DNA from: Cenococcum geophilum 1.58
Taxonomy: Eukaryota; Ascomycota; Dothideomycetes; Gloniales; Gloniaceae
Length of the DNA: 64,000 nucleotides
Assembly (NCBI GenBank): GCA_001692895.1
Contig: KV748194.1
Span: forward strand, 1,116,001 to 1,180,000
Direction of reading: 5' to 3'
Position numbers and translations under genes: made by a program. This document shows positions 1-10,400 of this stretch, in pieces (the first letter of the stretch is position 1; each line of letters begins with the position of its first letter). Below the pieces are notes generated by a model. That model saw only the letters and a list, made by a program, of their open reading frames with translations. It was not told the DNA's origin and did no database searches.

Positions 1-2
1 AG

Positions 3-1868
3 CTCCACCACCCTCAAGCCACCCATCAACTTCCTCCGATTTTACAACAAGATTCTCAGCAGCTAGACAATCAGCATTTACAGCCGCTTCGCCCTGTGTC
101 GCAGCAACAGCTCGCGCCTCCATCTCCGTTAGGTCCGCCATACCAAGCTTACGACCCTCAGCAAGGCCAGCAAATTCAGGGTGTTGAGAACCACATCCAA
201 AATAATCCTTCTCCCCAGGGTCAGAACGCGATGGCACCACCTGGACAGCAACAGCGAAATGCTTTACGCAAGGTTGAACCGGGCCAGCAAAACATCCCAA
301 GTGGGCCATCTCGAGAACCTTCCGCTATTCAGCAGCCTCAGCAAGGTCAAGGTCAAGGTCAGGGTCAGGGTCAGGGTCAAGGTCAAATGCAACCCCTAAC
401 GCCCGGAATGCAAACATTTGGAACTAATGTAGTCCCCCCAGTTTCTCAAGGACAGCCATATCGTGGAGCAAGTAAACAAGGGCAACAGGGTCAACAGGGC
501 CAACAAGGTCAACAAGGTCAACAGGTTCAGGAGAGCGATATGGGACGATCGACTCCGCCTCCACGAACGGTCAATGACATGACGGATGAGGAGTTGCATC
601 AAATGATAAAAGATCATGATGTGCTGCGTAAGTCTGGCGCCGGCCTCTATTTTATTTTATACTAATAACTCGTCGCAACAGGAGAGAAATATCAAAAGGT
701 AAAGAGATACTTCTTCGAGCAGCAGACCCAGGTGCATCAACTTCAGAATACCCTCGCTCACCAGCGCCTATCATTATCACGCACATCGTGGGACGACAGC
801 GAATATGCAACAAGGTTCAACCGGCTGGACGGCCTCATCGCTCAACTATCCTTTGCTATACGTAAAGACTGGAAAACAATACCAAACTGGCTGCAGGGAG
901 TCGTCAATAGAACAGCGGTGGAGACAGGTAAACAAGAAATGACTGCTGTGGGTCGTGCATTTATCTCTTCCTGGATAGTTGACGAGATTTTCGAAAAATA
1001 CTTCCATCCGGATTTGGAGCCCGGTCTGTCAACACAGCTTAAAATGATACAGCTGAACATTCGGAAGTTTGCTCCCACGGCTCAATCAGGTGAAGAAGAA
1101 GAAGCTTTAGTTACCAAAGTTATTAACTGGCGTCTTGCTACTCTCGAAGGTTTAACAGAACTCCTACGCTCGTCACAGTCCGCGACAAATCGCCAACGCC
1201 TAACCGAGGGATTGAACGAGAAACTAATCGCAGCTCTACAAATGCATCTTCAGGAACCCGCGCCACCAGATATCCAAGGTGGCGTGCCCATGATTGTGGA
1301 ATTGGCTGTAAACATCGCTCAGCATCTACCACTTGAGAGTCGGGAGGTCCACATCGAATACTTCCCTCCAGGTCACGGCCTAGTGGCGGACTTTATGAAG
1401 ATGGAAACCGGCATCCCTGCCTTAACCAGCCCAATCATCGACCCCAACGCCGATGCAGACAGGGCATCGTTGAAGAGCATAGCTTCGGACATGCGCGACT
1501 CAGCTAGCTCGTCAATAGCAGAACAAGAAAATCCCTCGGGCCAGCCTCAAAACCAAAACCAAGGCAACAACCCTGGTGCTAACATGCTTATGAACAAAGA
1601 CCCTGGGGAGAATAAGCGGGGCAGGAGCATGTTTGGCGGTCTAATGGGGCCAAAGAAAGGCACCAACACGCCTCCACAGCTCGGGAAACAGCAATCTTCC
1701 ACCGTTGGCGCAGGGGGTAGCCAGGTGTCGCTGACGCAGCAGCCGCCGGGCAGCTCGAACGGGCCGAAGGAGGAGCAGCCGCCACCGCGAGTACGGATGG
1801 CTGTAGGCGTGGCGGTGCAGATTCGGGGGAAGAGTATTCTGATTAAAGCGCCTGTGTACAGCACATAA
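3..1868 (+). CDS. Gln-rich conserved fungal protein, 5' end outside window
   Basis: The frame is open from base 3 with no in-frame ATG near the edge, so the true start lies upstream. Exons are <3-627 and 682-1868. The 54-nt intron has donor GTAAGT and a perfect TACTAATAAC branch site, and splicing joins the two frames (codon CGA across the junction). The visible 603 residues begin with a Pro/Gln-rich region holding Gly-Gln repeats coded by GGTCAA-like hexamers (about 345-390 and 478-530). A probably helical segment follows the intron (KYQKVKRYFFEQQ and onward), then a non-repetitive, soluble-looking core of about 230 residues coded at 770-1440. Another Asn/Gln/Gly-rich stretch precedes a short hydrophobic tail (about 1795-1865). 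No signal peptide or membrane segment is visible. I do not recognise the family; a scaffold or regulatory role is only a guess. Base composition and codon use look normal, unlike the transposons downstream. Confidence 0.8.
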
Positions 1869-2760
1869 AGCCCCATGTGCTCGCATCACTTAGAATGGTA
1901 ATAACGGTAACGAATGGTTGGGGAAGGAATAGTGAGGATGTTGTGATGACTTTTTGGGGACGTGAATTTTCGAACTTTTTTTGGATAAAATGTGACGATG
2001 ATAGCGTGTTGGCTTGGTGCTGTGACGAAGTTCTTCTACATGTGCATGCCGATACCCTCATTTCGATCTTCCGGTTGGTGCATTAGCGGTTTTTTTGAGC
2101 GCGTTCACGAATTTGGAGGAAGGCTTTATGTAGGACACCGCTTTTCTTGTGTAGAGCGTTTTTCTTCTTAGAGTATAGGCTTGAATGTTTTCTCGTCGAT
2201 GCTCGATTCCTTCTACGCAATTAAATGGTAAGCTATAAGAAGGATTTGAGCTCGTCAATTATGCCGTATCATTCCCCAGCATGGCTACTTGAAAGGATAG
2301 AATCGGACGTATTCGGTATAGCACCTAAAGTGTTACTTCTCTCCATGCTCTACACCTTCCTGTTGAATCCAGATCAGACATGATACCACAATGCAACCGA
2401 GCAGTATATCAATTTAGAGAAAATTCTGAATTTTGCTAAGGAACGAGATGTTTCCTTCCCACCACACTCGTTGTAGCTCGGAGGCAGTGAAACTCGAATA
2501 CATAGTTATTACCTTTGGCTGGACAAGCATCACCAGTATTCGATGATATCAAAGAGTATTGAAGCACTTTGAAGCATATGGATCTTCATTATTAACTGGA
2601 GTTATGTGTTTTTGCTTGTAGAGAACGAAACATGATTAAAATATACAACATTGACTGATAGGCTATCTAGTGAAGTAATGCGCTCTTATTGGCTGGATCT
2701 TTCATCACCTTTGTTTACAGTTTTCATAAACCACTACGAGAGACTAAACACGCCAATGTC
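1869..2760. other. Intergenic region, no gene seen
   Basis: About 890 bases separate two genes on the same strand. It should hold the 3' UTR of the upstream gene and the promoter of the WD-repeat gene. I see no convincing ORF, tRNA or repeat. AT content rises towards 2,600-2,750, just before the start codon at 2,761. Confidence 0.6.
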
Positions 2761-4491
2761 ATGGAAGTATCACAACAATTCAAGAGTACGACAAGTAAAA
2801 CTAAAACTATCCCACGAAAACACTGACACTCGAGCTCCAGCAACCCACAATGCGGTCCCGTCCCCCGACAACCTCCACATCGCCAGTCTCAACGGCGCCC
2901 GCCTCCAAATCCGCTCCACCACCTCCTTCGACCTCGTCCGCAGCATCGCACTCCCCGCCGACCAGAACGCGCGCAGCACCGTAATTCGCTGGGCACCCCC
3001 AGCCCCTGCCAGCGGCCGCTCGACCCGCGTGCTCCTCTCCGACGACGACAACGCGAGGGTCTGGGATCTGCACGACGAGAAATGGGCCGCGGTGATCAAC
3101 AACGGCAGCGGCGGCATGGGCAAGATCGCGAACGGCGACTTCGGGCGGGATGGGAATGAGGTGGTGCTGTTCTCGGATTTCGGGGCGAAGGTGACCGTCT
3201 GGTCGCTCACCAGCGGCCGCAGTGTCGAGATCAAGGATCCGAAGTTCAGCTCTGCGAAGGGGTTCGGGTATAGGCCGACGACGGGCATGTTTGCACTGCT
3301 GTCGCGGCCCGGTGGGCAGGATGTGCTGACGCTGCATGCGCCCGGCACGTATTTCGTGCTGAAGACTGTTACGCTGTCGGCGGTGGATGCGCAGGGCTTG
3401 AAGTGGAGTCCAGATGGGAGGTGGTTGGCGGTGTGGGATGCACCGAGCGCAGGGTATAGGATATTTGTGTATACGGCAGATGGGCATTTGTATCGGATAT
3501 ACAGTGGAGCACAGCAGGGGGAGATCAGCGGGCTGGGGATCAAGAGCGTGGAGTGGACACCTCGCGGGGATTTTCTGGCGATTGGAGGATATGATAAGAG
3601 GGTTACGCTGCTGAGCACTCGCACGGTACGCCAATCCTCCTCCTGATCTACACTGCTATGATTGGGAAGCTGACAGCTAACTCCCCCCAGTTCTCCCCCG
3701 TCGTCTTCCTCGACCACACGCCCACGATCCAACTCACCACCGGCGCCGTCTGGCAAGAAACCGTCTCCGCCTTCCCCGCCCGCACCTACACCGAAACCCC
3801 CCAGCCCGTCACTCCCCCCACCACCGCCTCCCCAGCCTCCGACTCCTCCCTCAAACTCGGCATCTCCCTCATCGCCTTCAACGCGGACGGCACCCTCGTC
3901 GCGACCCGTGACGACGCCACACCGTCCACCGTCTGGCTCTGGGACCTCACGCAACTGGCCCCGCGCACAGTGCTGATCCAGCACGCCCCGGTGAAGCAGC
4001 TCCTCTGGCACCCCGCGATCCCGGATTTGCTAATGATCCAGTGTGCACACGACGATCCAGCGCTGTATCTATGGAGCGCGGCGCTCGGCACGCCAGAGGT
4101 GCTCGCTGTCCCGTTGCAGAAGGAGACGGGCGCGGCGGGGGCACGGCTGGAGGCTAGGTGGTTGCCGACGGCGAGGGATAGGAAGCCGGCATTGGTTTTT
4201 GGGCACGCGCAGGGGTATGTGCTTGTGTGGCTGCAGGGAAAAGATCCGATTCTGAGGCTTGAGAGGGAGGGAGAGGAGGGCGAGGGTGAGGAGGGCGAGG
4301 AGGGCGAGGGCGATAGTGAGGACTCGCTGTATGATATTTTGACCGGCAGGACGCCGCTGCCGAACGCGGAGGATACAGGGAGGTGGGAGGAGATGGAGGG
4401 GGATGACAGTGGCGAATTGGAGGATACGTTTCGGGAACGGAGGAGGGGGAGGGAGGAGCTGAGGGAATCGGGATTGAGTGAAATGTTTTAA
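2761..4491 (+). CDS. WRAP73/Wdr8-like WD-repeat protein
   Basis: Proposed exons are 2761-2785, 2841-3625 and 3691-4491, giving 536 residues. Intron 1 (2786-2840) has donor GTACGA, branch CTGAC and acceptor CAG. Intron 2 (3626-3690) is in phase 0. The start at 2761 gives an N-terminus MEVSQQFK followed by a loop and SPDNLHIAS, matching the first blade of WRAP73/Wdr8 proteins. A nearby in-frame ATG at 2756 would give an N-terminus unlike the family. Blade motifs are visible at about residues 82-84 (VWD), 126-131 (VTVWSL), 197-203 (WSPDGRW), 253-264 and 351-356 (VWLWDL). Residues 460-490 are Glu/Gly-rich. In fission yeast and animals Wdr8/WRAP73 works with Msd1/SSX2IP at spindle poles to anchor microtubule minus ends; the same role here is inferred from family. 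Its 3' end is 198 bases from the end of the convergent small gene. Confidence 0.85.
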
Positions 4492-4689
4492 GGGTTGGAC
4501 AGGAGAGGTGTTTGGCGTTAGGCGTGGGTGCGATGATACCCGTTTTGTGTGGTTTATTAATGCATTTATTCATGGACTTGTTATAGCGGAAGAACTGCCA
4601 TTGCGTTCATATTCTTGTACACTTTCCCATATCCGGTTTACGGGTCATTTCCCAAAACTACGAATACAATTTATGAAATTCCAACCCTC

Positions 4690-5203
4690 TCACTTACTAC
4701 TCTCCCCCTCCCTAAAGCCCCACCGTCCCGTCTGATCCAGCCCGAGCGGGTTATCCCCCGTCTGCAGCTTTCCACCTATGCTCTCCTTGGTGTGCTCGTA
4801 GCTATCCTTGTTATTACCGCCCAACACCTCCATCTTTTCGTCTTTGCTACCCACGATCGGGCCAAGTACTGGTTTAGTGATCCGGCCGACTGCGTTGGTG
4901 AGCGGCTTTGTGATGGTTTCGACGCCCACGCCGATGGGGCGTAAGCCTGTGCCCAACGCGTTGCCGATCGGGTCAAGGAGGGGAGCTAGGAGGCCTGGGT
5001 GTGTTAGAGGTGGTGTCTTTGAAGATAGGATGAGACTAGATGTGATGGAGTAGGATATGATGCAACATGAAAAGATAGGATGTATGGCAATGTATATTAG
5101 ATGAGAATATTGGAATTCGATACCAAATGCAAAGTTCTTTAGAAAAGTAGAAGTACATACCTCTTTGACCCTGTTCCTGTTGGTCGTTCTCTTTAGAAGA
5201 CAT
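4690..5203 (-). CDS. Small conserved-looking fungal protein, 115 aa, two exons
   Basis: The coding sequence is complement(4690-4994, 5161-5203). Exon 1 encodes MSSKENDQQEQGQR and ends in phase 1 at donor GTATGT. Intron 5160-4995 (166 nt) ends in CTAAC...CCCAG. Exon 2 continues in frame for 101 codons to TGA at 4692-4690. The total, 348 nt, divides evenly by three. The product is soluble and Gly/Pro-rich, with spaced repeats such as PIGNALGTGLRPIGVGVETI, then a polar C-terminus containing several Lys and Glu. There is no signal peptide or membrane helix. The composition recalls short, possibly disordered fungal proteins, but I do not recognise a named family. The intron is long for this locus, so a small missed exon inside it is possible. 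Confidence 0.65.
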
Positions 5204-5838
5204 GTTGATAGAAGTTTGATTATAGTAGTGATGTGGGTTAAGGTATTTGGATTTATTTGTGGTTAACAATTAGATGCTTCAGGTGTTGCTTGATATGTGT
5301 TGTAGATGATGGGCGCTTACATGCGATTGTTGTGGTATTTAAAGCAAGAATTCAAGGTCATGGACGATGACGTCGTTAGTAGCCCCAGTGACTTTTTAGT
5401 GTTTCGCGGGGCTTACAGGTCAGAACACCTCTGACCGCATTTACAATCGCTTCGGAAAAGGATAGGTTTATGTCAGCGCCTACTTAAAGGAGTGGTCGGC
5501 CCATCCTCTTGTCGCTCTCGGTACCTTCACCGAACCTTAGTCTTACCACCCCTTCTAACTGTGTGTCTTTGTCTTCCTAATGCCAACTACTCGCCTACCC
5601 GTTACATTTGCTTATTAATACCAAAATGGCGGCACGGGAATTAAAATGGCTGCTGCTGCCCCGAGAATGGGGAAAGGAGGAGCGCTATACACCGCTGCCG
5701 TTTAGCACGCTATCGCTGAACGAAACCTATGCTTACCACCCCTCGGAAGCCTAGACTCTGATCTAAAGGCGAGCCATAAATTAAGCTCGGATACGTTGGA
5801 ACTCTAAACTTTGCCGACATTCTTGAGCGTTTTAGGCT
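5204..5838. other. Intergenic region with decayed sequence
   Basis: It holds the promoter side of the small minus-strand gene (T-rich to about 5,340). From about 5,460 on, the sequence is richer in GC and looks like decayed coding DNA. A short open stretch from ATG 5,625 ends after about 40 codons and has no recognisable motif. I call no gene here. Confidence 0.45.
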
Positions 5839-6060
5839 CTAGCCCTTCCTAACCTACAATCGAAATTTAGCCTTCTTGACGTCGCCAGTGCTACGTACGT
5901 CTTCGATATCCGCCGTGCCTAATTACAGAACATGGCAATTACGGAAGCAAAGCTATTCGACATTCCTGGCTTCAACGAGACTCCGACGATCAAGGATTTA
6001 GAGGAAAGCGTTTACTGCAGGCGTTTGCGCGGTACTAGTTGTGCAAAAGTGCAAGTGTAA
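5839..6060 (+). pseudogene. Relic of a 3'-5' exonuclease-like gene
   Basis: One frame reads through 5839-6060 with a single TAA (5917-5919). Before the stop it reads LLDVASATYVFDIRRA; after it, AKLFDIPGFNETPTIKDLEE. The order hydrophobic strand, (Y)xFDI, then PG...TIKDLEES resembles the RNase D-like 3'-5' exonuclease domain that is common in filamentous fungi. TAA could derive from CAA by one C-to-T change. The frame upstream carries further stops and the catalytic DxE region cannot be seen, so this is a fragment without function. The family assignment comes from pattern memory and is weak. Confidence 0.3.
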
Positions 6061-6233
6061 AGGAAGGAGATCTGTAAGGCGAAATCTAGTTCAAAAAAGG
6101 AAAGCAGGAGGAGGAGAAGAAGAAGAGAAAGAGGGAAAAAAGTACGAAAGCATGAGACCAAGATAAAAACCGAGCCAACCCACAGTACTCTTACAGCATC
6201 TAAGACGAGAGCTTCTTAGAGTCCCCTCACACT

Positions 6234-8430
6234 CTACCACTCGCAAAACATAATAGGATGCTGATGAATAGCCCAAAGCCCCATATCGCACTCCTTCCCT
6301 TTCCCTTTATTCTCCCCGTCTTCCTTGCACTCAATCGGATCCTTCTCACCATCACAGAACAGCGCTCCAACACTGCTCCCATCATTCATGTATTTGCAGT
6401 CCGTCCCATCAATCTTCAGCGGATAAGTACCACCGGGCCAGCCGGGGTGTTCGTAAAGCCCTGGATCGCTATTTCCAGCGCCCACTTTCAATAAGGCCTT
6501 ATCATCCCTTTCACAGAGCTTGGAGACACCGATGTCCGTCCTGAAGAACAGCCGCGAATTTATATTCCTAGCTTCGTCAATATAATTCTGGAAGATGACA
6601 GACAGCGCTTTCGTCTTCTTGGGCGGTTCTGGCTGAGGCGTGGTAGTTGGCGGCTATGGTGTTTCGTCTTTACCCTCAATCGTATATCCGAAGGTACCGC
6701 AGCCTGCCTTGATCTGGCCGGACTTGGACATGAGGTCCTTGCCGTCGCCTTTCTGGCTGCACTCGGGGGTTTTGGTGAGCACGGAGAAGGCGGTTTCGCA
6801 GTCGATGTAGCAGTCTTCGGGGTTGTAGGGCTTGTTGGGCGCCCAGTCGAGCTTGAATTTGAAGTCTTTAAATTTCTCAGGATCGTCGTCCCGGGGTGAG
6901 AGGAGTCCTGATAGGCGCTTTAGCAGCATGCGTCGGTGTGGTGCGGAGTTTTCTAGGTTGCCGTGGACGTCGGCGGTCCACTGGAGGGTCTGGTGGTTGC
7001 CGACGGTTGCGCCGCAGAAGTCCTTATATACCTTGTTTGAATCAGAGCTGAAAATATTATTCGGTACCTTGCTGGCGTCGTTGACGCAGTTTACTTCGAT
7101 GACGGGTGCTTGTTTGTCCTCAATGTCCTCCTTGTCGCCGCAGCCCGGGATTGAGAAGCCCTCAACAGGCTCGTTCTCTTTCTCCTCGGAACCCAAGTCT
7201 TCGAGGGCTTCGTTAGGCGGTTTATTGAAGGAGCTGCCATCGCCACGACGGGGTGCTTTTGTCGGCTTTTTACTACCTGCTGCCGGGAGAGGAGGGTATC
7301 TCCCTATCTCCTTTTTTGCCCACATCGCCATTGCGTACCATGCAAAGGTATCGGCGTTTTGACCGGGATACCAGGCGTCTCCTCGGAAGTTTCGTAAGAC
7401 TTTGACATTGTAGGGACCGTATGCGCCCTCTTCAACGGTGAGAGTCCCCGACTTGTAAGTGATGAGAGCGTCGTCGACGAACGGACTCTTTTTAGGCGCG
7501 TTCATAAAATAATTCAAATGAGTGATCTCGTGAAAGAAGGTTCTCGCCCTATTGTTCCACTGATCTAAGTGGTCCTGGACCCCTGGTCGCTGTCTCTTAA
7601 TGTTATTGGTGACATCGCCCAGGGGTTGCAAATTGTTGAAGAACCTCTTGCAGAAGGTGATACGGCTCCAGCCTTCAGTTGGCGCGGAATACGCTTCCAT
7701 GTTCTTCTTCTCGCCGGGCATTGGGTCTTTTCCTTTTTTGGGCGGCTACAGTAGTTGAGCGTCAGTGCAACGGGACATATATTGTTCCTGAGATCATGTT
7801 CTTACGGGACATTTAGGATCCGAAGGCTGGTTGGGTTTGTCGCCACACCTGTCATTTGGATCGCCTGAATTGTCACCTCCGCTACAGGTCACTTTGATCC
7901 AGAGATCCCGACCAGGCCACGGTGGGCTCTATGGCGGCCTCTGCCAATTACTATACCAGATCTCTTTAGCCGCATCGTAGATTTCTAGTTCACCAAGTTA
8001 GCAACTCTACAGATTGCTGCATGCTGGTAGAGACGGGAACCTTACGTCGTATCTCCTCCCTTCGCTCGTCAGGAGTCTTCGACGGAGCGCCCCACATTTC
8101 TTTAGCAGCTTGCCCGTCCCAATCAAAATTCTGCCATAGACCGTCTACATGGGATAGTTTATAGAAATCGTCATATGTAGCTTTGATGATATCAGCCGCA
8201 GGTTTGTCGCAGGCGTTCCATCCAAACAGCCGTGTGCCACGGACGTTCTGAGCATCAATCGTGTTTCCACGATCGTCTGTGATGGGAGGATACGGGGGAA
8301 ACGGATCTTTTGACCAGTCGGGAGCAACATCGTAACCGGTGACATTGTAGTTTACAGTGTCTGCTGCGACACGAGGCTGGAGAAGGGATGAGAGAAGGGG
8401 CAGTACAGATATACTGGAACGGAAAGCCAT
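6234..8430 (-). pseudogene. Secreted HExxH metallopeptidase-like gene with two in-frame stops
   Basis: Exons are complement(7745-6234, 7984-7806, 8430-8046); introns of 61 and 60 nt have GTAAGG/GTAAGA donors, CTAAC/CTCAAC-type branches and TAG acceptors, and all junctions keep frame. The full reading frame is 692 codons. It starts with a signal peptide (MAFRSSISVLPLLSSLL..., cleavage near VAA). The zincin motif HEITHL lies at codons 260-265 (7532-7515), followed by NADTFAWYAMA near codon 319, whose Asp may be the third zinc ligand as in aspzincins. After a Pro/Thr-rich linker (about 6660-6600) comes a Cys-containing C-terminal module. Codon 147 (7931-7929) and codon 552 (6656-6654) are TAG. 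Both fit CAG-to-TAG changes, a C-to-T in a CpA context as RIP makes. Without readthrough only 146 residues are made. I saw no splice option that avoids either stop. Confidence 0.75.
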
Positions 8431-9389
8431 GGTGATGATATGCCCGAGCCCCGGCTAAGAGAAAGAATTGCACCTCGGAGAGTTGCGTAGGTGCTTGTCC
8501 ACGGTTTTACACATTCACTGCCTGCGGCGGGAGGCATGCTTATACCCACGAGAATACCGGATGACACGTTGTCATTCTACGGACTCATGCCACATGACGA
8601 AGAGTCGACGACAATTCAGCCCAGTCTGACGGAGCTGAAGGCTGTTACTATGGGGCAGACTTCGTTTAGGCATCCTTAATCCAACAGCGGCTTGTACATT
8701 GAGACTAGCGTTTGCAGAACGTTGAGAGGAGCAAATTTGCGTCACTTGGATTCGCAGAATTGTCCAACGGCGCGGTTCTGCAGGAACAAGACTTGGATCG
8801 AGGGATTGAGGCTCTGAGACAGCAGCCTTTTCAAGAATCCCGACATTCGCCCTATGGATTAACGTTAGTAGTGATGACTTTCGCCCGGATTGAGGACAAG
8901 ATGCGAATGAACGAATTTGGCATGCTTGAAGTTGTTCATCAGAAGTATGGTCTATTTTCGGGCATGATCATGAGATGTGAAACGCCTCCCATCGGTAGCT
9001 TCGGCCTGGGGTAGGATTCTAGCTTTTTTAATTGGCCTCGCAATTGCGTCGTGTAATCTTGCTGGCGTGTCGGTCACGTAATGTGGTCCAAGGGACTTTA
9101 AAGATTGCAGCAGCGCGTCGCACGCTCTGTATTTGCGATTAATTGATTGCTGATATAGCTAGGGATATCCTGCCTTCAGTACGGACTGATCAAGTTCTGC
9201 TTGGTTGATTCATCGTGGTGGCAGTGGATGGTTGCATTGTCTTGGTAAAGATGGGCGACTCGCTTGTGGAATATGTTACTCTGTGTGAGAAATATAGTTC
9301 CCACGGGATTCACCATTGCCAGTTCGTGATCATGCACGCTTTCTCCTTTCTCGCACCAGTTGGATCTTTCTACCATAAATTTGAGTCCT
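8431..9389. other. Intergenic region, no convincing gene
   Basis: This is the promoter side of the broken peptidase gene and the 3' flank of the next minus-strand gene. Open stretches at 8,491-8,679 and 8,712-9,014 (plus) lack a recognisable motif; the second has no ATG in its first half. I leave them uncalled. Confidence 0.5.
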
Positions 9390-10109
9390 TCAAATCTCCG
9401 GCAATGTCTTCTGAAACTCTCCAACCTCACCGGTTTCCTTCCGCCCCCAACAGCCTATAAACGCATTGCCCCGATAATCTTCTACACGCCCCCACGCCTT
9501 CCCTCGAAATCTGTCCTTAAGCATCTGCGCCTTCTCATCCATGCTCGTGCACAACCGCAACCTCGCCACATCCTCGGGAACGAGCTCTTTCTCGATCTCG
9601 ACGCCCCACATGTTCGTGTCGAACTCGGAGACTACGAGCCCTCCCGCACTAGGCCACGCTACGCTGACCCAGTGCCGTTCTCGCTTCGTCGGCTCCGGCT
9701 CGTCGCTATCATCCAAATCAACAGTATTCACGTCCTCACCGTTCAACAGCCAGTATCGCGCCATCGAATCCCACCACTTCGCGCCTAGCAACAGCAGCCT
9801 CTGACAAAACGCGTCCTCCTCCTCGGGATCTTCATGCCTGAACATGGGCGGATTCGTGCGGTCCAGAGCCAGGAAATCCAAGTCCGTGGGCGACGCATCC
9901 TCTAGCATGATGACGCCGCCACGAGACGGGTAGCCGTATATTATAATAGTTGGAGTGTCAAAGCTAATGCGGCGAGTTACGTCTTTACTAGAGTCGTAGA
10001 CGACGTTTGGGCCACATACATAGACATCGCGGGGAGTAGATGTTAGTCGAGCACTTCCAGCGCTGGGTTGTGAGGGTGTGGATTGGAAGTATTCGAACGC
10101 CTTCTTCAT
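9390..10109 (-). CDS. Hypothetical protein, 239 aa, intact single exon
   Basis: An uninterrupted frame runs from ATG at 10109 to the stop at 9392-9390. The product is acidic and soluble, with no signal peptide or transmembrane segment. Visible blocks are a Ser/Pro-rich N-terminus, a hydrophobic patch (TPTIIIYGYPSRGGVIML), a segment rich in aromatic residues (GAKWWDSMARYWLLNGEDV), a charged loop (DLDDSDEPEPTKRER), and a C-terminal block with EDYRGNAFIGCW. Several such Trp/Gly-rich short fungal proteins exist, but I do not recognise a named family and assign no function. It is the last intact gene before the transposon block, about 290 bases from the AT-rich boundary, and it shows no nonsense changes. 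Confidence 0.65.
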   Translation of the reverse strand: MKKAFEYFQSTPSQPSAGSARLTSTPRDVYVCGPNVVYDSSKDVTRRISFDTPTIIIYGYPSRGGVIMLEDASPTDLDFLALDRTNPPMFRHEDPEEEDAFCQRLLLLGAKWWDSMARYWLLNGEDVNTVDLDDSDEPEPTKRERHWVSVAWPSAGGLVVSEFDTNMWGVEIEKELVPEDVARLRLCTSMDEKAQMLKDRFRGKAWGRVEDYRGNAFIGCWGRKETGEVGEFQKTLPEI

Positions 10110-10400
10110 TTTCGTGAGATCAGGCTTGAATGGTGTCGGAAGCGAAGGGGAGGAGACGACAAGGTAGTCAGGGCCATTTTATGGTGGCACATACCTGGAT
10201 GAACGTGGCGTTATCCGAAGGTTGAGATGAAACCAGATGGGGCTTAGTACCTATTCTTGGTGAACTATGTAAGACCCTTGGAGTCCGGAGCTCGGCCAGT
10301 GTTGCCGAAAGCTCCGGGAGTGCTGGCCAAGGCCCTAAAACCTCGGCTAGTGTAGATATTTTGGCTCCGGCCCAACTTCACTAGGTACAATCTAACTTTT
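10110..10400. other. Boundary between gene-rich and AT-rich DNA
   Basis: This is the upstream flank of the 239-codon gene. GC-rich sequence continues to about 10,385 and then changes abruptly to AT-rich DNA full of TAA, TTA and TATA runs. The last part holds the hAT-like end sequence described separately. Confidence 0.6.
10294..10322 (+). repeat. Short conserved transposon-end-like sequence, copy 1
   Basis: A 29-base sequence containing GTGTTGCCGAAAGCTCCGGG is present here and, as its reverse complement, at 40393-40421, with one C/T difference. GGCCAG before it and CTGGCC after it form an inverted pair. The [C/T]AGTGTTGCC start resembles hAT terminal repeats. A second, worn copy of its start (CTCGGCTAGTGT) lies near 10,343. 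Confidence 0.5.

Noticed and set aside
2770..4011. 413-codon minus-strand open frame
   Set aside because: It is antisense to the WD-repeat gene, whose GC-rich codons keep the opposite strand open; the sense strand has motifs, splice sites and family match.
6832..7362. 176-codon plus-strand open frame
   Set aside because: Antisense to the peptidase gene with its HExxH motif and spliced exons; no motif of its own.
8712..9014. 100-codon plus-strand frame
   Set aside because: No ATG in its first half, no recognisable motif, and it lies in an intergenic region.
9360..9788. 142-codon plus-strand frame
   Set aside because: Antisense to the intact 239-codon gene.
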